Shown here: piece by piece, positions 1 through 6,424 of the stretch
Numbering within the stretch: position 1 is the stretch's first letter
How the letters are laid out: each line of letters opens with the position of its first letter
Assembly: GCA_002683735.1 (NCBI GenBank)
Contig: NYTZ01000146.1
Span: 1 to 6,424 of the forward strand
DNA length: 6,424 nucleotides
Origin: Flavobacteriales bacterium
GTDB lineage: Bacteria; Bacteroidota; Bacteroidia; Flavobacteriales; UA16
Direction: 5' to 3'
Position numbers and translations under genes: made by a program
Notes under the pieces: generated by a model
Told to the model about the DNA's origin: nothing
The model's database searches: none
The model's input: only the letters and a program-made list of their open reading frames with translations

Positions 1-735
1 ATCAACTTTAGCAGCGCGACGAAGCCACACGGCTTCCAGAAGACGGTCGAGGCTGAGATCGAGAGGAAGACTGGCAAGACCTACTGTCCACCAGGTGGGA
101 AGCGCATGACAGTCTTCCTCGATGACGCCTCCATGCCGCTTGTCAACAAATGGGGCGACCAGGAAACCAATGAACTCACACGGCAGCTCATTGAATCCGC
201 GGGCTTTTACAACCTGGATAAGGACAAGCGCGGCGACTTCAAGTCTGTTGAGGGCCTCCGCTACCTTGCAGGCATGGGGCACCCTGGTGGCGGCCGGAAT
301 GATATTCCGGACAGGTTGAAGTCAAAGTTTTTCCCCGTCAACATGGTTTTGCCATCGACAGTCTCAGTGGACAACATCTATGGTAATATCGTGCGCGCCC
401 GCTTCACAGAGAAGCAGGGCGCTTCGGAGGGAGTCAGAGCACTCTCCAAGAAGCTCACCGGGGTGACAATCGATGTCTGGGACAAGGTCAAGCGCAGCCT
501 CCTGCCGACACCTGCGCGCTTTCACTACATCTTCAACATGCGGGAGTTGAGCCGTGTGTTCCAGGGCATCATGGAGGCCCCCCTTGCGGTCATCAAGGAC
601 GAAGCCACCCTGGTATCGCTTTGGAAGCACGAGTGCACTCGCGTCTTTGCAGACAAGCTCTCGCGCATGCAGGATAAAATCTTCATCGACAAGACCATCA
701 CGGAGTTCCTGACCTCGCACTTCGGCGAGGCCCTG
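1..735 (+). other. AAA3 module, 5'-truncated, with lid
   Basis: Residues 1 to about 245 are the remainder of AAA3, the third ring module, which binds nucleotide and gates motor activity in dyneins generally. The AAA3 P-loop lies just off the left edge. Walker B is VFLDDASMP (38-46), with the Asp-Asp pair D41-D42 that axonemal dyneins carry where canonical AAA+ proteins have Asp-Glu. GDQETNE and the HPGGGRNDIPDRL block (94-106) are the sensor-I and arginine-finger region. The lid begins near LPTPARFHYIFNMREL (168-183), a segment typical of axonemal heavy chains. The domain end is approximate. Confidence 0.9.
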
Positions 736-3700
736 GCGGAGCAGAACGCGGAGCAGCAGTGGTGGTGCGACTTCCAGCGGGAGATGGAGCTGGACCCGGA
801 GACGGGCGAGGACTCCGGCGCCCCCAAGGTTTACGAGCCGGCCTACTCGTGGGACTTCATACGGAAGAAGGCGAACTCGTACCTCAACGGCTACAACGAG
901 CACTTCCCCTCTAAAAAGATGAACCTCGTGCTCTTCGACGAGGCCATGAAGCACTTGATGCGGATCAATCGGACGATTCAGCAGAAGCGCGGCAGCGCCA
1001 TGCTCGTAGGCGTGGGCGGCAGCGGCAAGCAGTCGCTCTCGCGCCTGGCCTCGTACATCTCCGCCCCCGTCAATAACAAAAACAATCTCTTCCAGATCAC
1101 GCTCACGAAGACCTACGGAGACAACGCGCTCTTCGAGGACATCCGTGCGTTGTACGTCGCGGCGGGCCAGAAGGGGGAACCCGTCACATTCCTCTTCACC
1201 GACGCGGAGGTCAAGAGCGAGAATTTCCTGGAGTACATGAACTCTATCCTTGCCACTGGCGAGGTGGTGGGGCTTTTCCAGAAGGACGAGCGTGATCAAA
1301 TGTGCGGCGAGGTTCGGAACAGCTTCGTCAAGGACTACCCAGGAAAGGAAGAGAATCTCATTAATCTCTACGCCTACTTCCAGGACCAGCTTCGTGACAA
1401 CCTTCATATCGTCCTCTGCTTTTCGCCTGTCAATGCAAAGTTCCCTATTCGTGCGCAGAAGTTCCCTGCAGTCTTCAGTGCCGTGAATATCAATTGGTTT
1501 CTTCCATGGCCCGAAGAGGCGCTCGTTGCAGTCAGCTCAAGCTTCTTGTCAGAGTACAAAATCGACGCAACCAAGGACGATCGCGACAAGGCATATGAAC
1601 TCATGGGTGCCATGCATTCCATTGTTGGGGAGAACTGTATTGTGTACGAAAAGAGGATGCGGCGATTTGTGTATGTGACACCCAAGAGCTACTTGTGCCT
1701 CATCGATTTCTACAAGGGGCTCTACAAAGTGAAGTACGAGGGGGTGCAAACGCAGGAGGCGAGCGTCAACATCGGCCTGCAGAAGCTTGACGATGCCGCC
1801 AAGGACGTAGAGAAGATGCAAGGAGAGATCCGGGAGCAAGAGAAGGTCATCGCCGTGGAAACCAAGAAGACAGAGGAGCTCGTCAAGGTTGTGACGGTCG
1901 AGAAGGGGAAGGCCGACAAAAAGGCTGAATCGGTGGGCCAGACCAAGGCAGGGTGCGTGGCCGAGAAGAACAAGATCGATGCCGAAAAGCAGGAGGCTCA
2001 GATCGAGCTCGACAAGGCCATGCCTTTTGTTTATGCAGCGACAAAGGCTGCGGAAGGCATCACCAAGAAAGACATTGTTGACTTGAAGTCCAATGGGAAG
2101 CCCGCCGATATCATCCGGCTCACATTGGACGGCCTGATGATCTTATTTCAGAGGCAAGTTTGTGATGTCAAGGCCGAGATGAAAGCCATCAACAGAGTAG
2201 ATGCCCCTTTCATTCATGACTCATTTGAAGAGCATGGTCGACCTATGGTTTCTGACATGAAATTCCAAACCAACATCTTGCACTTCAAGGACGTGGAAAA
2301 GGATAACATCAATGATGAGACTTGCGAGTTGTTGGAGCCGTATCTGCGCTATGATGATAACCCGCAAAGGAATTGGAGCCCGTGGGGGCATAAGGTCTTG
2401 GACCCTGCACTGGCAGGCAAGGCCAGTGGGGCAGCCGAAGGATTGTGCATGTTTGTTGGTGCCATGGTCCAGTATCAGGCAGCATCTAAGATCGTAAAGC
2501 CAAAGATACAAGCCCTGAAGGTGGCTGAGGGGCAGCTTGCGAGGGCCATGGCCGAGCTTGCTGATGCCGAGGCAGAGTTAAAACTGGTGATGGATGAGGT
2601 GCATGAACTGGATGTGCAGTTACAGAAAGCAGAAGACAAGAAGGCTGGCTTGGAGGCGAACAAAGCGGCGATGAAGCGGAAGGCAGACGCTGCCAACAGG
2701 TTGTTGCAAGGCCTTTCAGGGGAAAATGCGCGATGGACTGAAGACTCGAAGAATTTCGCCATCCGTCGAAAGCGCCTCGTTGGTGACGTGGCGTTGGCGA
2801 GCTCGTTTGTCACTTATTGCGGGCCGTTTAACTCAGAGTTCCGCGATCGGCTCTGCGACACGCAGCTTGCGACAACACACAAGAAAAAGGTGCCTGCAAG
2901 CGATAAGATCAATCTCGTCGACTTCCTGGTGGACCAGGGCACCATCGGAGAGTGGGCCCTGGAGGGCCTGCCGGCTGACGATTTGTCCATCCAGAACGGT
3001 ATCATGGTCACCAAATCCTCGCGGTTTCCCCTGATGATAGATCCTCAGGGGCAGGCGCTCGCCTGGATCAAGTCGAAGGAGACGATCCGCATCCAGCAGA
3101 ATCCGCAGATGTGTGTCACCACGCTCGTCGCGAGGAATCTGAAGGACCAGATCGAGTTCACCATGTCGGAGGGACTCTGCCTCGTCATCGAAAACGTCGA
3201 GGAGGCCGTGGACCCCATGCTGGATCCCGTGCTGGAGCGGGCGGTCGTTCGGAAGGGCAAAAACCTCTATATCAACGTGAGCGACCAGAACATGGACTAC
3301 AATCCCAAGTTCTCGCTCTACATGACCTCGCGACTCCCCAATCCGCACTTCAGCCCAGAGCTCTCAGCAAAGTGCACCGTCATTGACTTCACCGTCACCC
3401 TCAAGGGCCTCGAGCAGCAGCTCCTCGGGCGGGTGCTCAGCATGGAGCAGCGCAGCCTCGAGGAGAGTCTTGCCGCACTCCAGGAGGAGGTCACCAACAA
3501 CACAAAGGCCCTTCAACTGTTGGACAAGCAATTGCTTGAGCGCCTTTCCAACTCCTCTGGCAACCTGCTTGATGACACAGAGTTGATTGAGGTGCTCGCC
3601 AACACTAAGGCCAAGGCCAAGGAGGTCGAGGGAAAGCTGCTTGAGGCCGACGAGCGGAAGAAGGACATCAACGAGAAGCGTGAGCAATTCCGCCCAGTGG

Positions 3701-6285
3701 CAACCCGTGGCAGCATCATGTACTTCAATATGACAGACATGACCGCGGTGACCAATCCTATTACGGCACAGCAATCTGGTTGGATGTACAATTGCTCACT
3801 CAACCAGTTCCTGGAGCAGTTTGATTACTCTGTGCGGAACTCCGAGAAGTGCCAGCCCACGTCAAAACGCGTTGACAAGATCTCCTCATACCTCACTTAC
3901 AAAGTCTACCGCTACATGAATCGGGGACTTTTTGAGCGTGATAAGATGATGTTCAAGCTCATGGTGACCCTCAAGATCATGGTTGTGGCCAATCAGCTAA
4001 CGACTGGTGACGTGGCGATGCTCTTGAAGGCTGGCTCTGCCCTGGACGTCAAGCAGGAGCGGGCATGCCCCTTCAAGTGGATGTCCGATGAGGTCTGGTT
4101 GAATGTGCTCCAGTTGTCGCGCCACCAATTCGGGGTGGAGCAGCTCCTCTTCTTCAAGGATATCGTTGACTTCATTTCACGGAATGAACAAAACTGGAAG
4201 AAGTGGTTCGACGAAAATGAGCCGGAAAGTTGCCCTGTTCCCGACTATGAGGAGCGCATGGTCATGGAACGAGTCCTCGGAAGCTTTGCGCGCATGGTAA
4301 TCGTACGCTCGATGCGTAAGGACCGCACCAGTGTCGCCTGCGTCCAATTCATCAACAGCCAGTTGGACTCAAAGTTCACAGCGCCGGTGTCCGACACGGT
4401 GACCGACATCTACGAGGAGACGGGGTGCCGGAAGCCAGTCCTCTACCTTCTGACTGCAGGCAGCGACCCCACGATGACCATCGACGAGCTCGCAAAGAAG
4501 AAAAAGAAGTTTCCCACCGACAAGGTGTCCATGGGAGAGGGCCAGGAGAAGGTTGCTCGCCAGAAGAACAGCGAGGGTTTTGTGAACGGGTGGTGGGTCA
4601 TCCTGCAAAACTGCCACCTCGGCATTGACTACATGTGCGAGTTGGAGGACACTCTCACAAAGACGCCTGAGATCGACGAGGACTTCCGCCTGTGGATCAC
4701 AAGCGAGATCACCCCGCGGTTCCCGATCGGCCTCCTGCAAATGGTGCTCAAGGTGACACTTGAACCACCTGCAGGGTTGAAAGCCGGACTCTTCCGCACA
4801 TACACCACGATGGTGTCGCAGGAGTCCCTGGACAAGATCGACCACGAGAAGTGGCGGAGCCTGGTCTTCACGACGTGCTTCCTCCATAGCATCGTCCAGG
4901 AGCGCCGGAAGTTCGGCCCGATCGGCTGGTGCGTCCCGTACGAGTACAACAACTCGGACCTCGACGCGTCGCTGCTCTTCCTGGAGAAGCACCTGACGTC
5001 AACGATTCTGGTCAACCAGCCGCTCTCCTGGGTCACCGTGCAGTACATGGTGGCCGAGGCGCAGTACGGCGGCCGCATCACCGACGACTTGGACCGCGAG
5101 CTCTTCGTGACGTACGCGGCAAAGTGGTTCTGCGACGAGGTCTTCAAGCCGGGCTTCAGCTTCAACACCTACGCGGCGGAGTACAACTACAAGATCCCCG
5201 AGGGGCTCGAGATCGCAACCTTCCGGGAGGCCATTGACACCATCCCGCCCGTGGACTCACCGCTCATTTTCGGGCTCCACACCAATGCGGACCTGACTTA
5301 CCGCTTGAAGGAGGCGACGGAGATGTTGACCACAATCATCGAAACGCAGCCAAAGGACACCGGTGGCGACTCGGGCAAGTCCATGGACGAGCAGGTCAAG
5401 GACGACTGCAACAACCTCCTCAGCAAGATGCCGCCTGACTTCATCGAGGAAATCTTCCGGGCGCAGATCAACAAGTTGAAGGGCCCCCCGAACACGACGG
5501 ACAAGGGCTTCTTGGCGCCCCTGAACATCTTCCTCTTCCAGGAGTTGCAGAGGCTCCAAAACATCATCAAAATTGTCCGCGGCAATCTCAACAGCCTGAC
5601 CATGGCCATTGATGGGACTGTCGTGATGACAGCGGACCTCATGGAAGATCTGAACTCGGTCTTCGATGCTCGTGTGCCCAAGAAGTGGACCCACGACCCC
5701 AGCGGCGCTGAGATCAGTTGGCTCATGCCCAACATTGGCGGCTGGTTCACGCAGCTCACGGACCGCTCCCAGCTCCTCAGCACCTGGTTGGAGAGCGGCC
5801 GCGGCGCCATGAAGTCGTACTGGCTCACCGGTTTCACCAACGGGCAGGGCTTCCTCACAGGCATGCGCCAGGAGGTGACGCGCCAGCACAAGAAGGACCA
5901 CTGGGCCCTCGACGACGTCATCACGCACACGGACGTGACGACAATGGAGTTCGAGAAGTTGAAGGAGGGGCCGGAGGAGGGACAGAACATCCACGGCCTC
6001 TTCATCGAGGGCGCCAAGTGGAACAAAGCCGAATCGAAGTTGGACGAATCGGAGCTCAAGGTGCTCTTCGTGAAGATGCCGGTGATCTACCTCACCGCGG
6101 TCACTGCGAGAGACCTGAAGCAGGGGGCCTCCAGCTACGGCCCGTGCGGCCCGTTCAACTGCCCCGTGTACAAGTACCCCAAGAGAAACGACCGGTACCT
6201 GATCTTCAGGATGTTGCTCAAGACGGACGTGAACCCCTTCCATTGGAAGCTCCGCGGTGTCTGCCTTCTCGCACAGGTGGACTGA
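1..6285 (+). CDS. Axonemal dynein heavy chain, outer-arm gamma type (DNAH5/DNAH8/ODA2-like), 5'-partial, C-terminal 2,094 residues
   Basis: This is the ATP-driven minus-end-directed motor subunit of an axonemal outer dynein arm, which slides doublet microtubules in flagella or cilia. The frame is open from base 1, where INFSSAT and GKTYCPPGGKRMTVF match the dynein AAA3 core, so the gene continues upstream and the ATG at 106 is an internal methionine. Visible in order: AAA3 Walker B (36-46), AAA4 P-loop GVGGSGKQS (337-345), stalk (581-912), AAA5 with DPQGQ (1014-1018), AAA6 with WVILQNCHL (1532-1540), and a C-terminal domain ending in WKLRGVCLL. Family members are about 4,500-4,600 residues, so roughly 2,400-2,500 are missing. 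Gamma-class assignment rests on stretches such as FNMRELSRVFQG, FTDAEVKSENFLEYMN and RLSNSSGNLLDD, which from memory match ODA2/DNAH5 better than the beta class (DNAH9/11/17). No stop, frameshift or obvious intron interrupts it. Dynein identity is essentially certain; the class is likely but not proven. Confidence 0.97.
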   Translation: MNFSSATKPHGFQKTVEAEIERKTGKTYCPPGGKRMTVFLDDASMPLVNKWGDQETNELTRQLIESAGFYNLDKDKRGDFKSVEGLRYLAGMGHPGGGRNDIPDRLKSKFFPVNMVLPSTVSVDNIYGNIVRARFTEKQGASEGVRALSKKLTGVTIDVWDKVKRSLLPTPARFHYIFNMRELSRVFQGIMEAPLAVIKDEATLVSLWKHECTRVFADKLSRMQDKIFIDKTITEFLTSHFGEALAEQNAEQQWWCDFQREMELDPETGEDSGAPKVYEPAYSWDFIRKKANSYLNGYNEHFPSKKMNLVLFDEAMKHLMRINRTIQQKRGSAMLVGVGGSGKQSLSRLASYISAPVNNKNNLFQITLTKTYGDNALFEDIRALYVAAGQKGEPVTFLFTDAEVKSENFLEYMNSILATGEVVGLFQKDERDQMCGEVRNSFVKDYPGKEENLINLYAYFQDQLRDNLHIVLCFSPVNAKFPIRAQKFPAVFSAVNINWFLPWPEEALVAVSSSFLSEYKIDATKDDRDKAYELMGAMHSIVGENCIVYEKRMRRFVYVTPKSYLCLIDFYKGLYKVKYEGVQTQEASVNIGLQKLDDAAKDVEKMQGEIREQEKVIAVETKKTEELVKVVTVEKGKADKKAESVGQTKAGCVAEKNKIDAEKQEAQIELDKAMPFVYAATKAAEGITKKDIVDLKSNGKPADIIRLTLDGLMILFQRQVCDVKAEMKAINRVDAPFIHDSFEEHGRPMVSDMKFQTNILHFKDVEKDNINDETCELLEPYLRYDDNPQRNWSPWGHKVLDPALAGKASGAAEGLCMFVGAMVQYQAASKIVKPKIQALKVAEGQLARAMAELADAEAELKLVMDEVHELDVQLQKAEDKKAGLEANKAAMKRKADAANRLLQGLSGENARWTEDSKNFAIRRKRLVGDVALASSFVTYCGPFNSEFRDRLCDTQLATTHKKKVPASDKINLVDFLVDQGTIGEWALEGLPADDLSIQNGIMVTKSSRFPLMIDPQGQALAWIKSKETIRIQQNPQMCVTTLVARNLKDQIEFTMSEGLCLVIENVEEAVDPMLDPVLERAVVRKGKNLYINVSDQNMDYNPKFSLYMTSRLPNPHFSPELSAKCTVIDFTVTLKGLEQQLLGRVLSMEQRSLEESLAALQEEVTNNTKALQLLDKQLLERLSNSSGNLLDDTELIEVLANTKAKAKEVEGKLLEADERKKDINEKREQFRPVATRGSIMYFNMTDMTAVTNPITAQQSGWMYNCSLNQFLEQFDYSVRNSEKCQPTSKRVDKISSYLTYKVYRYMNRGLFERDKMMFKLMVTLKIMVVANQLTTGDVAMLLKAGSALDVKQERACPFKWMSDEVWLNVLQLSRHQFGVEQLLFFKDIVDFISRNEQNWKKWFDENEPESCPVPDYEERMVMERVLGSFARMVIVRSMRKDRTSVACVQFINSQLDSKFTAPVSDTVTDIYEETGCRKPVLYLLTAGSDPTMTIDELAKKKKKFPTDKVSMGEGQEKVARQKNSEGFVNGWWVILQNCHLGIDYMCELEDTLTKTPEIDEDFRLWITSEITPRFPIGLLQMVLKVTLEPPAGLKAGLFRTYTTMVSQESLDKIDHEKWRSLVFTTCFLHSIVQERRKFGPIGWCVPYEYNNSDLDASLLFLEKHLTSTILVNQPLSWVTVQYMVAEAQYGGRITDDLDRELFVTYAAKWFCDEVFKPGFSFNTYAAEYNYKIPEGLEIATFREAIDTIPPVDSPLIFGLHTNADLTYRLKEATEMLTTIIETQPKDTGGDSGKSMDEQVKDDCNNLLSKMPPDFIEEIFRAQINKLKGPPNTTDKGFLAPLNIFLFQELQRLQNIIKIVRGNLNSLTMAIDGTVVMTADLMEDLNSVFDARVPKKWTHDPSGAEISWLMPNIGGWFTQLTDRSQLLSTWLESGRGAMKSYWLTGFTNGQGFLTGMRQEVTRQHKKDHWALDDVITHTDVTTMEFEKLKEGPEEGQNIHGLFIEGAKWNKAESKLDESELKVLFVKMPVIYLTAVTARDLKQGASSYGPCGPFNCPVYKYPKRNDRYLIFRMLLKTDVNPFHWKLRGVCLLAQVD
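925..1695 (+). other. AAA4 module (nucleotide-binding; AAA_8-type)
   Basis: Residues about 309-565 form AAA4. Walker A is GVGGSGKQS (337-345) with the P-loop lysine K343. Walker B is TFLFTDAE (396-403) with D401 and a glutamate at 403. All the residues needed to bind nucleotide are present, so AAA4 is probably competent, as in other axonemal heavy chains. NLHIVLCFSPV (467-477) is the sensor-I strand region, and LPWPEEAL (501-508) follows it. VYVTPKSYL (557-565) leads into the stalk. Oddities are an Asn-rich extension at 355-363 and Asn at 498 in the usually conserved IDWF motif. Boundaries are approximate. Confidence 0.9.
1741..2736 (+). other. Dynein stalk: coiled coil 1, microtubule-binding domain, coiled coil 2
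   Basis: Residues about 581-912 are the antiparallel coiled-coil stalk that carries the microtubule-binding domain at its tip. Coiled coil 1 (about 581-690) is rich in Lys, Glu and Ala heptads and contains the conserved proline P675 near the tip. The microtubule-binding domain (about 691-822) includes KPADIIRLTLDGLMILF (700-716), NINDETCELLEPYL (769-782) and ASGAAEGLC (808-816). Coiled coil 2 (about 823-912) starts near VKPKIQALKVAEG and returns to the ring at QGLSGENARW (903-912). In gamma-type chains this tip is also the docking site of the leucine-rich-repeat light chain LC1 (DNAL1); that is family knowledge and is not visible here. The tip carries an apparent insertion at about 785-807. 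Confidence 0.9.
2773..4050 (+). other. AAA5 module with buttress/strut hairpin
   Basis: Residues about 925-1350. AAA5 opens with RLVGDVALASSFVTYCGPFN (925-944), where the P-loop is degenerate, so the module is structural. GEWALEGLPADDLSIQNG and PLMIDPQGQALAWIKSKE (1010-1027) are strongly conserved family blocks. The coiled-coil buttress that contacts the stalk runs from about 1138 to 1232, through the GNLLDDTELIEVLA segment (1187-1200) to EQFRPVATRGS (1228-1238). The chain then returns to the ring with YNCSLNQFLEQF and RGLFERDKMMFKLMVTLK (1308-1325). An extra stretch around 1250-1260 interrupts an otherwise family-like segment. The C-terminal boundary with AAA6 is approximate. Confidence 0.85.
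4432..5280 (+). other. AAA6 module (degenerate, D6-type) with lid
   Basis: Residues about 1478-1600 are the D6 region. The place of a P-loop is taken by TAGSDPT (1485-1491), which lacks the GxxxxGK signature, so no nucleotide binding is expected; this is normal for dynein AAA6. VSMGEGQE (1509-1516), WWVILQNCHLG (1531-1541) and DFRLWITSEITPRFPIGLLQ (1561-1580) are family hallmarks. The lid (about 1615-1760) contains FLHSIVQERRKFGPIGW (1627-1643), YGGRITDDLDRELF (1689-1702) and FGLHTNADLTY (1757-1767). The run of five lysines at 1499-1503 (DELAKKKKKFP) sits in a loop that is usually basic. The module joins the C-terminal domain without a break. Confidence 0.9.
5296..6282 (+). other. Dynein heavy chain C-terminal domain
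   Basis: Residues about 1766-2094 form the C-terminal domain packed under the AAA ring, present in axonemal and metazoan cytoplasmic heavy chains. Conserved pieces are ETQPKDTGG (1781-1789), LLSKMPPDF (1806-1814), IFLFQELQRLQNII (1843-1856), DARVPKKW (1889-1896), FLTGMRQEVTRQH (1951-1963), NCPVYKYPKR (2053-2062) and the terminal HWKLRGVCLL (2081-2090). The usual GFFNPQGF motif reads GFTNGQGF (1944-1951). The CPVYK and WxLRGV endings fit the DNAH5/8-type tail. The natural stop follows directly after LLAQVD, so the C terminus is complete. Confidence 0.9.
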
Positions 6286-6424
6286 TTCGGCGCCTGCCGG
6301 GGGTGTTTTCGTACGGTTATTTTCGGAGCCACCAAGTGTTTGGCTCCGCACGGGTTGCGTCGCAGATGCGCCACAGCCTGTGTCTTGCCGAGGAATTCTG
6401 TAGATTAGTGTGGCTGTATGGTCA
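6286..6424 (+). other. 3' flank / probable start of the 3' untranslated region
   Basis: These 139 bases follow the TGA stop. I see no second gene, no AATAAA polyadenylation signal and no poly(A) run. The only clear structure is an inverted repeat at 6324-6348. The last 40 bases are somewhat rich in G and T. Whether this is entirely transcribed cannot be judged from the sequence. Confidence 0.6.
6324..6348 (+). repeat. Perfect 8-bp inverted repeat (potential stem-loop) in the 3' flank
   Basis: CGGAGCCA at 6324-6331 is exactly complementary to TGGCTCCG at 6341-6348, separated by a 9-base loop. The arm starts 39 bases after the stop codon. Six of the eight pairs are G-C, so an RNA hairpin would be stable. 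A shorter alternative pairing (CCAA at 6332-6335 with TTGG at 6340-6343) competes with it. No T-tract follows, and this is a eukaryotic gene, so it is not a bacterial-type terminator. A role in mRNA stability or 3'-end processing is possible but only inferred. Confidence 0.5.

Noticed and set aside
106..108. ATG at 106 as the start of the protein
   Set aside because: The same frame is open back to base 1, and the 35 codons before it encode conserved AAA3 sequence (INFSSAT, GKTYCPP). It is an internal methionine inside the block before Walker B.
364..1407. Minus-strand open frame of 347 codons
   Set aside because: Same reasoning: antisense to AAA3-AAA4, low-complexity Leu/Arg/Val/His composition, no family resemblance.
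2394..2415. GT...AG pair inside the microtubule-binding domain insertion
   Set aside because: Removing these 22 bases would shift the frame and destroy the conserved GAAEGLC segment and everything after it.
3748..3771. Possible 24-base in-frame GT...AG mini-intron within the AAA5 insertion
   Set aside because: It would remove eight codons in frame, but 24 bases is below nearly all known spliceosomal introns, there is no branch-point or polypyrimidine signal, and the segment reads as plausible protein. Only RNA reads could revive it.
4369..4992. Minus-strand open frame of 207 codons and other overlapping short frames on both strands
   Set aside because: All overlap the heavy-chain frame and show no motifs; codon bias of the real gene explains their length.
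6324..6348. Bacterial-type intrinsic terminator
   Set aside because: The hairpin has no following T-tract and the gene is clearly eukaryotic.
5257..6351. Minus-strand open frame of 364 codons
   Set aside because: It lies opposite strongly conserved dynein sequence, has no recognisable domain, and is Leu/Val/Arg-rich as expected from the complement of GC-ending codons. It is a shadow frame.
1..6424. A new multi-gene system, mobile element or CRISPR array
   Set aside because: The window is filled by a single dynein heavy-chain frame with a short flank; no direct-repeat array, terminal inverted repeats or transposase-like sequence is visible.

Overview
This window is eukaryotic and holds one protein-coding gene, read left to right. 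Positions 1-6282 form a single uninterrupted reading frame of 2,094 codons, followed by a TGA stop at 6283-6285 and 139 bases of flank. The product is the C-terminal part of an axonemal dynein heavy chain. The left edge cuts the gene inside AAA3, just after its P-loop. The tail, linker, AAA1, AAA2 and the start of AAA3 therefore lie upstream. Residue numbers in this answer count from the ATC codon at position 1.

Layout: AAA3 with Walker B and lid (about 1-735); AAA4 with intact Walker A and Walker B (about 925-1695); the stalk, made of coiled coil 1, microtubule-binding domain and coiled coil 2 (about 1741-2736); AAA5 with its buttress/strut hairpin (about 2773-4050); the degenerate AAA6 and its lid (about 4432-5280); and the C-terminal domain (about 5296-6282). 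The flank contains a perfect 8-bp inverted repeat and no AATAAA.

Compared from memory with known heavy chains, the protein fits best with the outer-arm gamma class (Chlamydomonas ODA2; vertebrate DNAH5/DNAH8). Its role would be as a force-generating motor of the outer dynein arm in a motile flagellum or cilium. The host is probably a flagellated or ciliated protist with GC-rich coding sequence. The lack of introns over 6.3 kb suggests an intron-poor genome or a transcript-derived sequence. Kinetoplastids are less likely because their outer arms are thought to lack the gamma chain. I cannot name the species.

I see no second gene, RNA gene, mobile element, CRISPR array or new multi-gene system. 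The points worth a second look are small changes within the motor: a roughly 13-residue insertion in the microtubule-binding domain, a roughly 9-residue insertion in AAA5, substitutions at conserved AAA3 and AAA4 positions, patchy third-position GC, and the hairpin after the stop.
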